This document shows positions 8,331 to 15,694 of a DNA stretch of 16,672 nt, in pieces. Source of the stretch: an uncultured Blautia sp. (GTDB lineage Bacteria; Bacillota; Clostridia; Lachnospirales; Lachnospiraceae); contig CAKROE010000048.1 of the NCBI GenBank assembly GCA_934371915.1, positions 1 to 16,672 of the forward strand, written 5' to 3'. The notes below the pieces were generated by a model, which made no database searches, was not told where the DNA came from, and saw nothing but the letters and a program-made list of their open reading frames with translations. Within the stretch, counting starts at the first letter, position 1. Every line of letters begins with the position of its first letter. The position numbers and the translations under genes were made by a program.

Positions 8331-9471
8331 ATGGCAAAGTATACATTAATGAAAACGGAGGGGCATGCGAAGCGTGCGCAGCTTGAGACTGTGCATGGCA
8401 CGATCCAGACGCCTGTGTTTATGAATGTGGGAACGATCGGTGCGATCAAAGGTGCCGTTTCTACACAGGATCTTTATGAGATCGGAACACAGGTGGAGCT
8501 TTCTAATACTTATCATTTGCATGTCCGCCCGGGCGATAAGATCGTCAAACAGCTCGGCGGTCTGCATAAGTTTATGAACTGGGAGAGACCGATACTGACA
8601 GATTCCGGCGGGTTCCAGGTGTTTTCACTTGCAAAACTTCGCAAGATCAAAGAAGAAGGTGTACATTTCCAGTCACATATTGACGGACACAAGATCTTTA
8701 TGGGACCGGAAGAAAGCATGCAGATCCAGTCTAACCTGGGATCCACGATTGCGATGGCATTCGATGAATGTCCGAGCAGCGTGGCAGACAGAGATTATGT
8801 ACAGAAATCTGTAGAACGTACGACACGCTGGCTTGCGCGATGCAAAAAAGAAATGGCACGTCTCAACAGTCTGCCGGATACCATCAATAAAGAACAGCTT
8901 CTGTTTGGTATCAATCAGGGTGCTGTTTATGAAGATATTCGTATTGAACATGCAAAAGAGATCGCAAAGATGGATCTGGACGGATATGCAGTCGGCGGAC
9001 TTGCAGTTGGCGAGACACATGAAGAAATGTATCGTATCCTTGATGCAGTCGTACCGTATCTTCCGCAGGATAAGCCGACTTATCTTATGGGTGTCGGAAC
9101 TCCGGCAAACATTCTGGAAGGTGTTGATCGAGGTATTGATTTCTTTGACTGCGTATATCCGAGCCGCAATGGCCGTCATGGTTGTATATACCAACCATGG
9201 TAAGATGAATATGTTCAATGCCAAATATGAACTGGATACCCGCCCGATCGAAGAAGGCTGTGGCTGCCCGGCATGCCGCCATTACAGCAGAGCTTACATC
9301 CGTCACCTTCTGAAGGCAAAAGAAATGCTCGGTATGCGTCTCTGTGTACTGCATAATCTGTATTTCTATAACCATATGATGGAAGAAATCCGTGATGCGC
9401 TGGATGAGGGAAGATTTGCTGAATATAAGAAAATGCGCCTGGAAGGATTCGCGGCAGGAGAGCAGAAATAA
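8331..9471 (+). pseudogene. tgt: Queuine/preQ1 tRNA-guanine transglycosylase, broken by a frameshift near 9182
   Basis: From ATG 8331 (ribosome site AGAGGAAA upstream) the frame encodes a normal Tgt up to RNGRHG at residue 284, then six junk residues and TAA at 9201-9203. The remaining C-terminus (VYTNHGKMNMFNAKY onward) continues in another frame to TAA 9469-9471. Inserting CA between 9182 and 9183 restores RHGHVYTNHGK and a 380-residue protein, the normal family length. The first part holds the acid/base Asp91 (DSGGFQVF) and the nucleophile Asp273 (FDCV). The zinc site CxCxxC (311, 313, 316 in restored numbering) and His342 fall after the break. Tgt swaps guanine-34 for preQ1 (bacterial enzyme) in GUN-anticodon tRNAs. 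The truncated product would lack the zinc domain and should be inactive. A base-calling or assembly error is a real alternative to a true mutation. Confidence 0.9.
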
Positions 9472-9509
9472 GCGAAAAGTTTTAAATCGTACAAAAAAAT
9501 GAAAAACAC

Positions 9510-9538
9510 TTGAAGTTACAGGCTTTTTTGTGTATGAT
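9510..9538 (+). promoter_or_regulatory. Sigma-A-type promoter of yajC
   Basis: A -35 box TTGAAG (9510-9515) and a -10 box TATGAT (9533-9538) are 17 bases apart. They lie in the 124-base gap between tgt and yajC. Transcription would start near 9545, just before a small hairpin (TTCCTG 9550-9555 with CAGGAA 9561-9566) and the ribosome site AGGAGG. No convincing terminator for the tgt transcript was found in the gap, so read-through into yajC is possible. Confidence 0.6.
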
Positions 9539-9595
9539 GATATATAGTGTTCCTGAACAGCAGGAATGTAAGTCAGCAGACAGGAGGAATCTGAA

Positions 9596-9892
9596 ATGAA
9601 CGAAAGTACCGCAAGTATGGGTATGATGATTTTATGGATGGTAGTTATCTTTGGAGTTATGTATTTCCTGATGATCCGTCCTCAGAAGAAAGAGCAGAAG
9701 AGACTTCAGGCAATGCTCAACAGCATGGAAGTCGGTGACAGTATTGTTACAACAAGCGGCTTCTATGGAGTGATCATCGATATGACAGAAGAAGATGTGA
9801 TCGTAGAATTCGGCAATAACAAGAACTGCCGTATCCCAATGAGAAAACAGGCTATTGCAGAAGTGGAGAAGGCAGAACAGGCATCCGCATAA
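9596..9892 (+). CDS. yajC: YajC, Sec translocon accessory subunit
   Basis: The 98-residue protein has a single N-terminal membrane helix (about residues 8-28). It is followed at once by the family signature IRPQKKEQKR, which begins the cytoplasmic basic tail. A small beta-rich domain follows (SIVTTSGFYGVI, then VIVEFGNNKN). YajC associates with SecDF and SecYEG and supports protein export; it is not essential in most bacteria. The ATG at 9596 has an ideal AGGAGG about 8 bases upstream. The tgt-yajC order is a common bacterial neighbourhood, usually followed by secD/secF. Here a terminator and the leuB operon follow instead, so secDF must lie elsewhere. Confidence 0.95.
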   Translation: MNESTASMGMMILWMVVIFGVMYFLMIRPQKKEQKRLQAMLNSMEVGDSIVTTSGFYGVIIDMTEEDVIVEFGNNKNCRIPMRKQAIAEVEKAEQASA

Positions 9893-9908
9893 CTGCAAAT
9901 AAGAAAGT

Positions 9909-9942
9909 AAGTGCTGCGTCAGATGCGGCACTTCTTTTTTTT
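9909..9942 (+). terminator. Intrinsic terminator after yajC
   Basis: AAGTGCTGC (9909-9917) pairs with GCGGCACTT (9925-9933) through a 9-bp stem containing one G-T pair. The loop is 7 bases, and an eight-T tract follows (9935-9942) after one C. It begins 16 bases after the yajC stop codon. Confidence 0.9.
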
Positions 9943-9991
9943 ATAAAATTTCATTGAAATCAGGTAATGATTTATTCGCATTTGTAACACG

Positions 9992-10020
9992 TTCAAACTT
10001 TTACGTAGTAAAGGGTTGAA
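9992..10020. promoter_or_regulatory. 13-bp imperfect inverted repeat over the -35 region of the leuB operon, candidate operator
   Basis: The left arm TTCAAACTTTTAC (9992-10004) and right arm GTAAAGGGTTGAA (10008-10020) match at 11 of 13 positions around a 3-base centre. The right arm contains five of the six bases of the proposed -35 box TTGAAA (10016-10021). A dimeric regulator bound here would block or contact RNA polymerase. The sequence does not match the CodY consensus as I know it, and no T-box features are present. The regulator is not identified. Confidence 0.5.
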
Positions 10021-10044
10021 AAGTCTGAAAAAGTGCGTTATTAT
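10016..10044 (+). promoter_or_regulatory. Promoter of the leuB-ilvD-ilvB-serC-serA operon
   Basis: A -35 box TTGAAA (10016-10021) and -10 box TATTAT (10039-10044) are 17 bases apart. A perfect TATAAT (10042-10047) overlaps it but would give a 20-base spacer. Transcription would start near 10051-10054, leaving a leader of about 57-60 bases. That is too short for a T-box riboswitch or a classical attenuator. Confidence 0.65.
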
Positions 10045-10110
10045 AATAACAATATCCATAAGGAAAGGACTCTGTGGTTTTCGTGTGGTGCAGAGAGAGG
10101 AAATGAAGAA

Positions 10111-11196
10111 ATGGAATACAAGATCGCATTGATTCCGGGAGACGGTATCGGTCCGGAAATTGTAAATGAAGCAAAAAAAGTTCTTGATAAAGTATGTGAA
10201 AAATATCATCATACATTTACATATTCAGAGGTGCTTCTCGGCGGAGCTTCTATTGACGTTTACGGCGTACCGCTTACAGATGAAGCAATTGCAACAGCAA
10301 AAGCTTCTGATGCAGTTCTGATGGGCTCTATCGGTGGTGATGCCAGGACATCTCCATGGTACAAGCTTGAGCCGTCCAAACGTCCGGAAGCAGGACTTCT
10401 TGCAATTCGTAAAGCACTGAATCTTTTTGCAAACCTTCGTCCGGCATACCTGTATAAAGAACTCGAGGAAGCCTGCCCGATCAAGAAAGAAGTGATCGGA
10501 GAAGACGGATTTGATATGATCATTGTCCGTGAGCTTACCGGTGGCCTTTATTTCGGAGAAAGAAAAACAATCGAAGAAGATGGTGTAAAGAAAGCAATCG
10601 ATACACTTTCCTATAATGAAAATGAAATCCGCCGTATTGCCATCAAGGCATTTGACATTGCCATGAAGAGAAGAAAGAAAGTTACAAGCGTAGACAAGGC
10701 AAACGTACTGGATTCTTCCAGACTCTGGAGAAAAGTTGTAGAAGAAGTTGCAAAGGATTATCCGGAAGTAACGCTGGAGCATATGCTGGTTGACAACTGC
10801 GCAATGCAGCTTGTACATGATCCGGGACAGTTTGATGTTATTCTTACCGAGAACATGTTTGGCGATATTTTATCCGATGAGGCAAGTATGGTGACCGGTT
10901 CCATCGGAATGCTTTCTTCCGCAAGTCTGAATGAAACAAAATTTGGTCTGTATGAGCCGAGCCACGGATCTGCGCCGGATATTGCAGGACAGAATAAAGC
11001 AAACCCGATTGCAACAATCCTTTCCGCGGCAATGTTACTCCGGTATTCACTGAATCTTGACGAGGAAGCAGATGCAGTAGAAGCAGCTGTACAGAAAGTC
11101 CTGACAGACGGATATCGTACAGGTGATATCATGTCAGAAGGATGCAGGGCAGTCGGAACAAAAGAGATGGGCGATCTGATCGCAGCAGCTGTATAA
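10111..11196 (+). CDS. leuB: 3-isopropylmalate dehydrogenase
   Basis: The protein starts [18 protein letters not shown] and has 361 residues, the family's usual size. It oxidises and decarboxylates 3-isopropylmalate with NAD+ to 2-oxoisocaproate, the penultimate step of leucine synthesis. Catalytic and metal residues are in place: Lys196 (VDKANVL), Asp228 (DNCAMQL), and Asp252 and Asp256 ([10 protein letters not shown]). The NAD-binding segment is [15 protein letters not shown]. The frame is open back to a GTG at 10033, but that codon lies just upstream of, or within, the -10 region and cannot be transcribed from this promoter. ATG 10111, preceded by GAGAGAGG (10093-10100), is therefore the start. 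It is the first gene of the operon, and ilvD follows after 33 bases. leuA and leuCD are not in the window. The [17 protein letters not shown] pattern and the ilv context favour LeuB over tartrate or isocitrate dehydrogenases. Confidence 0.95.
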   Translation: MEYKIALIPGDGIGPEIVNEAKKVLDKVCEKYHHTFTYSEVLLGGASIDVYGVPLTDEAIATAKASDAVLMGSIGGDARTSPWYKLEPSKRPEAGLLAIRKALNLFANLRPAYLYKELEEACPIKKEVIGEDGFDMIIVRELTGGLYFGERKTIEEDGVKKAIDTLSYNENEIRRIAIKAFDIAMKRRKKVTSVDKANVLDSSRLWRKVVEEVAKDYPEVTLEHMLVDNCAMQLVHDPGQFDVILTENMFGDILSDEASMVTGSIGMLSSASLNETKFGLYEPSHGSAPDIAGQNKANPIATILSAAMLLRYSLNLDEEADAVEAAVQKVLTDGYRTGDIMSEGCRAVGTKEMGDLIAAAV

Positions 11197-11229
11197 TGAA
11201 AGTTTTTAACATAAAGAGGAGATAGAAAG

Positions 11230-12903
11230 ATGAGAAGTGATTCAGTAAAAACGGGTTCACAGCAGGCACCGCACCGTTCCCTGTTTAATGCCCTTGGATT
11301 GACAAAAGAAGAAATGGAACGTCCTTTAGTAGGTATCGTAAGTTCTTATAATGAGATCGTACCGGGTCATATGAACCTTGACAAGATTGTTGCAGCCGTA
11401 AAACAGGGTGTTGCAATGGCTGGCGGTACACCGATCGTATTCCCGGCAATTGCTGTCTGTGACGGTATTGCAATGGGACATGTCGGAATGAAATATTCTC
11501 TGGTAACAAGAGATCTGATCGCAGACTCTACAGAGGCAATGGCAATGGCTCATCAGTTTGATGCCCTTGTTATGGTTCCGAACTGTGACAAAAACGTACC
11601 TGGACTTCTGATGGCTGCAGCCAGACTGAACGTTCCTACCGTATTCGTAAGCGGCGGTCCGATGATGGCGGGCCATATACACGGACATAAGACAAGCCTT
11701 TCCAGTATGTTCGAAGCTGTCGGATCTTATGCAGCAGGTAAGATCACAGAAGACGAACTTACAGAATTTGAGAACAAAACATGTCCTACATGTGGATCCT
11801 GTTCCGGTATGTATACTGCAAACTCCATGAACTGTCTGACAGAAGTTCTTGGTATGGGACTTCGTGGAAACGGAACCATCCCGGCCGTATATTCCGAGCG
11901 TATCCGTCTTGCAAAACATGCAGGTATGCAGGTTATGGAAATGTACCGCAGAAATATCCGTCCGCGCGACATCATGACAAAAGAAGCCATCCTGAATGCA
12001 CTGACAGTAGATATGGCACTTGGATGCTCTACCAACAGTATGCTTCATCTTCCGGCTATCGCTCATGAAGTCGGTATGGATTTTGATATCAGCTTTGCAA
12101 ATGAGATCAGTGCAAAGACACCGAACCTCTGCCACCTTGCACCGGCAGGCCCGACTTATATGGAAGATTTGAATGAAGCAGGCGGTGTTTATGCAGTTAT
12201 GAACGAGCTGAACAAAAAAGGACTTCTTCATACAGAATGCATGACAGTAACAGGTAAAACAGTAGGCGAAAACATCAAAGACTGTGTAAACCTTAATCCG
12301 GAAGTTATCCGCCCGATCGATAATCCGTACAGCCAGACCGGCGGCCTTGCAGTACTGAAAGGAAATATCGCTCCGGACGGCGGCGTTGTAAAACGTTCCG
12401 CGGTTGTAGAGGAGATGATGGTACATGAAGGTCCGGCAAGAGTCTTTGACTGTGAAGAAGACGCGATCGCAGCAATCAAAGGCGGCAAGATCGTAGCCGG
12501 AGATGTTGTTGTTATTCGTTATGAAGGACCGAAAGGCGGCCCTGGAATGAGAGAGATGCTGAACCCGACTTCTGCAATCGCAGGAATGGGACTTGGTTCT
12601 TCTGTAGCTCTTATTACAGACGGACGTTTCAGCGGTGCATCCCGTGGTGCTTCTATCGGACACGTTTCACCGGAAGCAGCTGTAGGCGGTCCGATTGCTT
12701 TGATCGAAGAAGGTGACATTATCAGCATCAATATTCCGGAACTGAAACTGGAAGTTAAAGTTTCTGATGAAGAAATGGAAGCAAGAAGAGCAAAATGGCA
12801 GCCACGTGAGCCACGAGTTACAACCGGATATCTTGCAAGATATGCTGCAATGGTTACCTCAGGAAACAGAGGAGCAATCCTTGAAGTTCCGAAAGCAAAA
12901 TAA
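11230..12903 (+). CDS. ilvD: Dihydroxy-acid dehydratase
   Basis: The 557-residue protein matches IlvD/Edd-family length. It dehydrates 2,3-dihydroxy-isovalerate and -methylvalerate to the 2-keto acids in valine and isoleucine synthesis. The iron-sulfur cysteines are visible: Cys77 ([10 protein letters not shown]), Cys119 ([10 protein letters not shown]) and the [15 protein letters not shown] segment (C185, C188, C191). The GRFSGASRG motif carries Ser468, the likely catalytic base. The family uses a [2Fe-2S] or [4Fe-4S] cluster; which one cannot be read from sequence. 6-phosphogluconate dehydratase (Edd) is the main paralogue, but the length and the leuB/ilvB context point to IlvD. The ribosome site AAGAGGAGA precedes the ATG. 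There is a 33-base gap on each side and no terminator, so it belongs to the leuB operon. Confidence 0.96.
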   Translation: MRSDSVKTGSQQAPHRSLFNALGLTKEEMERPLVGIVSSYNEIVPGHMNLDKIVAAVKQGVAMAGGTPIVFPAIAVCDGIAMGHVGMKYSLVTRDLIADSTEAMAMAHQFDALVMVPNCDKNVPGLLMAAARLNVPTVFVSGGPMMAGHIHGHKTSLSSMFEAVGSYAAGKITEDELTEFENKTCPTCGSCSGMYTANSMNCLTEVLGMGLRGNGTIPAVYSERIRLAKHAGMQVMEMYRRNIRPRDIMTKEAILNALTVDMALGCSTNSMLHLPAIAHEVGMDFDISFANEISAKTPNLCHLAPAGPTYMEDLNEAGGVYAVMNELNKKGLLHTECMTVTGKTVGENIKDCVNLNPEVIRPIDNPYSQTGGLAVLKGNIAPDGGVVKRSAVVEEMMVHEGPARVFDCEEDAIAAIKGGKIVAGDVVVIRYEGPKGGPGMREMLNPTSAIAGMGLGSSVALITDGRFSGASRGASIGHVSPEAAVGGPIALIEEGDIISINIPELKLEVKVSDEEMEARRAKWQPREPRVTTGYLARYAAMVTSGNRGAILEVPKAK

Positions 12904-12923
12904 TACAAAGTCATGATTCACAC

Positions 12924-12930
12924 AGGAGGA
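12924..12930 (+). promoter_or_regulatory. Ribosome binding site that fixes the ilvB start
   Basis: AGGAGGA at 12924-12930 ends 6 bases before ATG 12937. The upstream in-frame ATG at 12913 overlaps the spacer after ilvD. It would add eight residues (MIHTGGNT) encoded by the ribosome site itself. ATG 12937 is the better start. Confidence 0.85.
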
Positions 12931-12936
12931 AATACA

Positions 12937-14628
12937 ATGCAGCTTACAGGTGCAGAGATTATCATTGAATGCCTGAAAGAACAAAAAGTAGATACTGTAT
13001 TTGGTTATCCGGGCGGTGCAATTCTGAATGTCTATGATGCTCTCTACAAACACAGTGATGAGATCAACCATGTGCTGACCTCTCATGAGCAGGGGGCCTC
13101 TCATGCAGCAGATGGTTATGCACGTGCAACCGGCAAAGTCGGTGTCTGCCTTGCAACATCAGGACCGGGAGCAACCAATCTTGTAACCGGTATTGCAACC
13201 GCATATATGGATTCTGTTCCGGTGGTGGCAATCACCGCGAACGTTGGCAGACCGCTTCTTGGAAGAGATTCCTTCCAGGAGGTTGATATTGCCGGTATCG
13301 TAATGCCAATCACAAAACACAGTTTTATCGTAAAAGACATTTCCATGCTGGCAGATACACTCCGCAAGGCATTTTATATTGCAAAGAGCGGACGTCCGGG
13401 CCCGGTACTGGTAGATGTAACAAAAGATGTGACAGCAGCAATTTATGAATATTCCGTTCGCCGTCCGGCTACGATCAACCGTGAGACCGAGACAATCCGT
13501 AAGGAAGATCTGGAGACTGCTGCGCAGATGATCGAGGAAGCACAGAAACCGTATATTTTTGTCGGAGGCGGTTCTGTTATTTCCGGAGCATCCAAAGAAA
13601 TCAGTGAACTGGCGCACAAGATTCAGGCACCGGTTTGCGACAGTCTGATGGGTAAGGGAGCTTTTTCAGGAGAAGATCCTCTGTACACCGGTATGCTCGG
13701 TATGCATGGAACAAAGACTTCCGACCTTGGCGTGACACAGTGCGACCTTCTGATCGTACTCGGTGCACGTTTCAGTGACCGTGTAACAGGCAATGCGAAG
13801 ACTTTTGCAAATCAGGCAAAGATTCTTCAGATTGATGTTGATGCGGCAGAAATCAATAAGAATGTTGTGGTAGATGCGTCTGTGATCGGAGATGTAAGAG
13901 AAGTTCTCCGCAGACTTCTGGAAATGATTCCGGAAGAAAAGCATCCGGAGTGGATCGAACATATTCAGGAGATGAAAGCAAAATATCCACTGAATTATGA
14001 TCATTCACAGCTTACCGGACCATACATTATAGAGAAACTTTATGAAATCACCAATGGCGATGCAATTATCTCAACAGATGTCGGTCAGCATCAGATGTGG
14101 GCTGCGCAGTACTTCAAATACAAAGAACCACGTACATTCCTGACTTCCGGTGGTCTCGGAACGATGGGATACGGACTTGGAGCTGCAATCGGCGCAAAGA
14201 TGGGCAGACCGGACAAAACAGTGGTCAACATTGCAGGAGACGGCTGTTTTCGAATGAATATGAATGAGATCGCAACCGCAGTACGATGCCATAAACAGCT
14301 GTTACAGATTGTCATGAACAATCATGTACTTGGTATGGTACGTCAGTGGCAGACCTTATTCTATGATCACAGATATTCACATACAGTTCTTGACGATGCA
14401 GTGGATTTTGTGAAAATATCTGAGGGCATGGGTGCGAAAGCAATCCGTGTTACAAAGATGGAAGAAGTAGAACCGGCGATCCGCGAGGCGCTGGCTACAG
14501 AAGGCCCTGTGGTACTGGACTGCTGGATCGATCAGGATCTCAGCGTGTTCCCGATGGTACCGGCAGGTGCAAGTCTTAATGATGTATTTGACGAGGAGGA
14601 TATGAAGAACAATGAGCAGAGTATATAA
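12937..14628 (+). CDS. ilvB: Acetolactate synthase large (catalytic) subunit
   Basis: The protein has 563 residues from ATG 12937. It condenses two pyruvates, or pyruvate with 2-oxobutyrate, to acetolactate or acetohydroxybutyrate, the first common step of branched-chain amino acid synthesis, using TPP, Mg2+ and FAD. The catalytic Glu51 lies in TSHEQGASHAADGYAR. The TPP/Mg motif runs from GDG (434-436) to NN (461-462), the expected span. The FAD-binding RFSDRVTGN element is present. The MQLTGAEIIIECL start and VFGYPGGAILNVYDAL are typical of anabolic IlvB. No ilvN regulatory subunit follows: the next gene, serC, begins inside the last 17 bases of ilvB. The small subunit must be encoded elsewhere, or the enzyme works alone. 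Operon position supports the biosynthetic rather than catabolic (AlsS) role. Confidence 0.94.
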   Translation: MQLTGAEIIIECLKEQKVDTVFGYPGGAILNVYDALYKHSDEINHVLTSHEQGASHAADGYARATGKVGVCLATSGPGATNLVTGIATAYMDSVPVVAITANVGRPLLGRDSFQEVDIAGIVMPITKHSFIVKDISMLADTLRKAFYIAKSGRPGPVLVDVTKDVTAAIYEYSVRRPATINRETETIRKEDLETAAQMIEEAQKPYIFVGGGSVISGASKEISELAHKIQAPVCDSLMGKGAFSGEDPLYTGMLGMHGTKTSDLGVTQCDLLIVLGARFSDRVTGNAKTFANQAKILQIDVDAAEINKNVVVDASVIGDVREVLRRLLEMIPEEKHPEWIEHIQEMKAKYPLNYDHSQLTGPYIIEKLYEITNGDAIISTDVGQHQMWAAQYFKYKEPRTFLTSGGLGTMGYGLGAAIGAKMGRPDKTVVNIAGDGCFRMNMNEIATAVRCHKQLLQIVMNNHVLGMVRQWQTLFYDHRYSHTVLDDAVDFVKISEGMGAKAIRVTKMEEVEPAIREALATEGPVVLDCWIDQDLSVFPMVPAGASLNDVFDEEDMKNNEQSI

Positions 14629-15694
14629 TTTTTCTGCAGGACCGGCCGTACTGCCGGAACCTGTGCTGAAAGAAGTCGCAGCAGAAATGATGGATTATCA
14701 GGGAAGCGGCATGTCCGTTATGGAAATGAGCCACAGAAGTCCTGAGTTCCAGAAGATTATTGATGATGCGGAACAGGATTTAAGAGACCTGATGAACATT
14801 CCGGACAATTATAAGGTATTATTTCTTCAGGGCGGTGCATCACAGCAGTTTGCCATGATTCCGATGAACCTGATGAAAAACGGAGTTGCTGACTATATCG
14901 TTACCGGTCAGTGGGCAAAAAAAGCTTACCAGGAAGCACAGAAATACGGAAAAGTAAACAAAATTGCATCTTCCGAGGACAAAACCTTCTCCTATATTCC
15001 GGATTGCAGCGATCTTCCGATCAGCCCGGATGCAGATTATGTATACATTTGTGAAAATAATACAATTTACGGAACAAAATTCAAGACACTTCCGAACACA
15101 AAAGGCAAAACTCTGGTAGCAGACGTTTCTTCCTGCTTCTTATCTGAGCCTGTGGATGTAAGCAAATATGGCATCATCTATGGTGGCGTTCAGAAAAATA
15201 TCGGACCAGCAGGTATGGTTATCGCAATCATCCGTGAAGACCTCATCACAGAGGATGTTCTTCCGGGAACACCAACCATGCTTACATACAAAACACATGC
15301 AGATGCAGGTTCCCTTTACAATACTCCGAATGCTTACTGCATCTATGTATGCGGAAAAGTTTTCAAATGGCTGAAAGCTATGGGCGGCCTGGAAGAAATG
15401 CAGAAGAGAAATATCGAAAAAGCAAAAATCCTCTATGATTATCTGGATCAGAGCAAACTCTTCAAGGGCACAGTAGAGCCGGCTTCCCGTTCTCTGATGA
15501 ACGTTCCTTTCGTTACAGGTGATAAAGACATGGATGCCAAATTTGTAAAAGAAGCAATGGCAGCAGGTCTTGTAAACCTCAAAGGACACAGAACAGTAGG
15601 CGGTATGCGTGCAAGTATCTATAATGCAATGCCAAAAGAAGGCGTAGAAGCTCTCGTTGCATTTATGAAAAAATTCGAGGAGGAAAATGCATAA
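14612..15694 (+). CDS. serC: Phosphoserine aminotransferase
   Basis: The 360-residue protein has the standard SerC length and opens with the family signature NFSAGPAVLPEPVL. It transfers the amino group of glutamate to 3-phosphohydroxypyruvate to give phosphoserine, using PLP. Visible residues include HR in MSHRSPEF, the phosphate-cup GGASQQF (74-80), Trp101 (GQWAKKA) stacking on PLP, and the Schiff-base Lys195 (GGVQKNIGPAG). Start ATG 14612 is preceded by GAGGAGGA (14593-14600) and lies within the end of ilvB (17-base overlap). Its stop overlaps the serA start as TAATG. Both overlaps suggest translational coupling. The enzyme may also serve pyridoxal phosphate synthesis in organisms using the DXP-dependent route. 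Confidence 0.97.
   Translation: MSRVYNFSAGPAVLPEPVLKEVAAEMMDYQGSGMSVMEMSHRSPEFQKIIDDAEQDLRDLMNIPDNYKVLFLQGGASQQFAMIPMNLMKNGVADYIVTGQWAKKAYQEAQKYGKVNKIASSEDKTFSYIPDCSDLPISPDADYVYICENNTIYGTKFKTLPNTKGKTLVADVSSCFLSEPVDVSKYGIIYGGVQKNIGPAGMVIAIIREDLITEDVLPGTPTMLTYKTHADAGSLYNTPNAYCIYVCGKVFKWLKAMGGLEEMQKRNIEKAKILYDYLDQSKLFKGTVEPASRSLMNVPFVTGDKDMDAKFVKEAMAAGLVNLKGHRTVGGMRASIYNAMPKEGVEALVAFMKKFEEENA

Noticed and set aside
8833..9183. The plus-strand open frame running into the tgt C-terminus from 8833 as a separate gene.
   Set aside because: Only the part after about 9184 is real Tgt sequence. The upstream part overlaps the true tgt frame and looks like out-of-frame noise, so it is treated as the second half of one frameshifted gene.
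9180..9190. Programmed ribosomal frameshifting in tgt.
   Set aside because: There is no slippery heptamer (CATGGTTGT is not slippery) and no downstream pseudoknot. Tgt is not known to use recoding, and a clean 2-base loss explains the break.
9979..9989. CATTTGTAA shared between the leuB upstream region and the activase promoter (2652-2660) as a common regulator site.
   Set aside because: It is a nine-base match in AT-rich DNA, at different positions relative to the two promoters. Chance is sufficient.
9943..10110. A T-box or other riboswitch upstream of leuB.
   Set aside because: The leader downstream of the promoter is only about 60 bases. It has no T-box sequence, specifier stem or terminator.
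11326..12663. A 445-codon minus-strand open frame inside ilvD, with similar ones opposite the 6084-6884 and 15619-16662 stretches.
   Set aside because: All lie opposite well-supported genes and show no family signatures. They are shadow frames.
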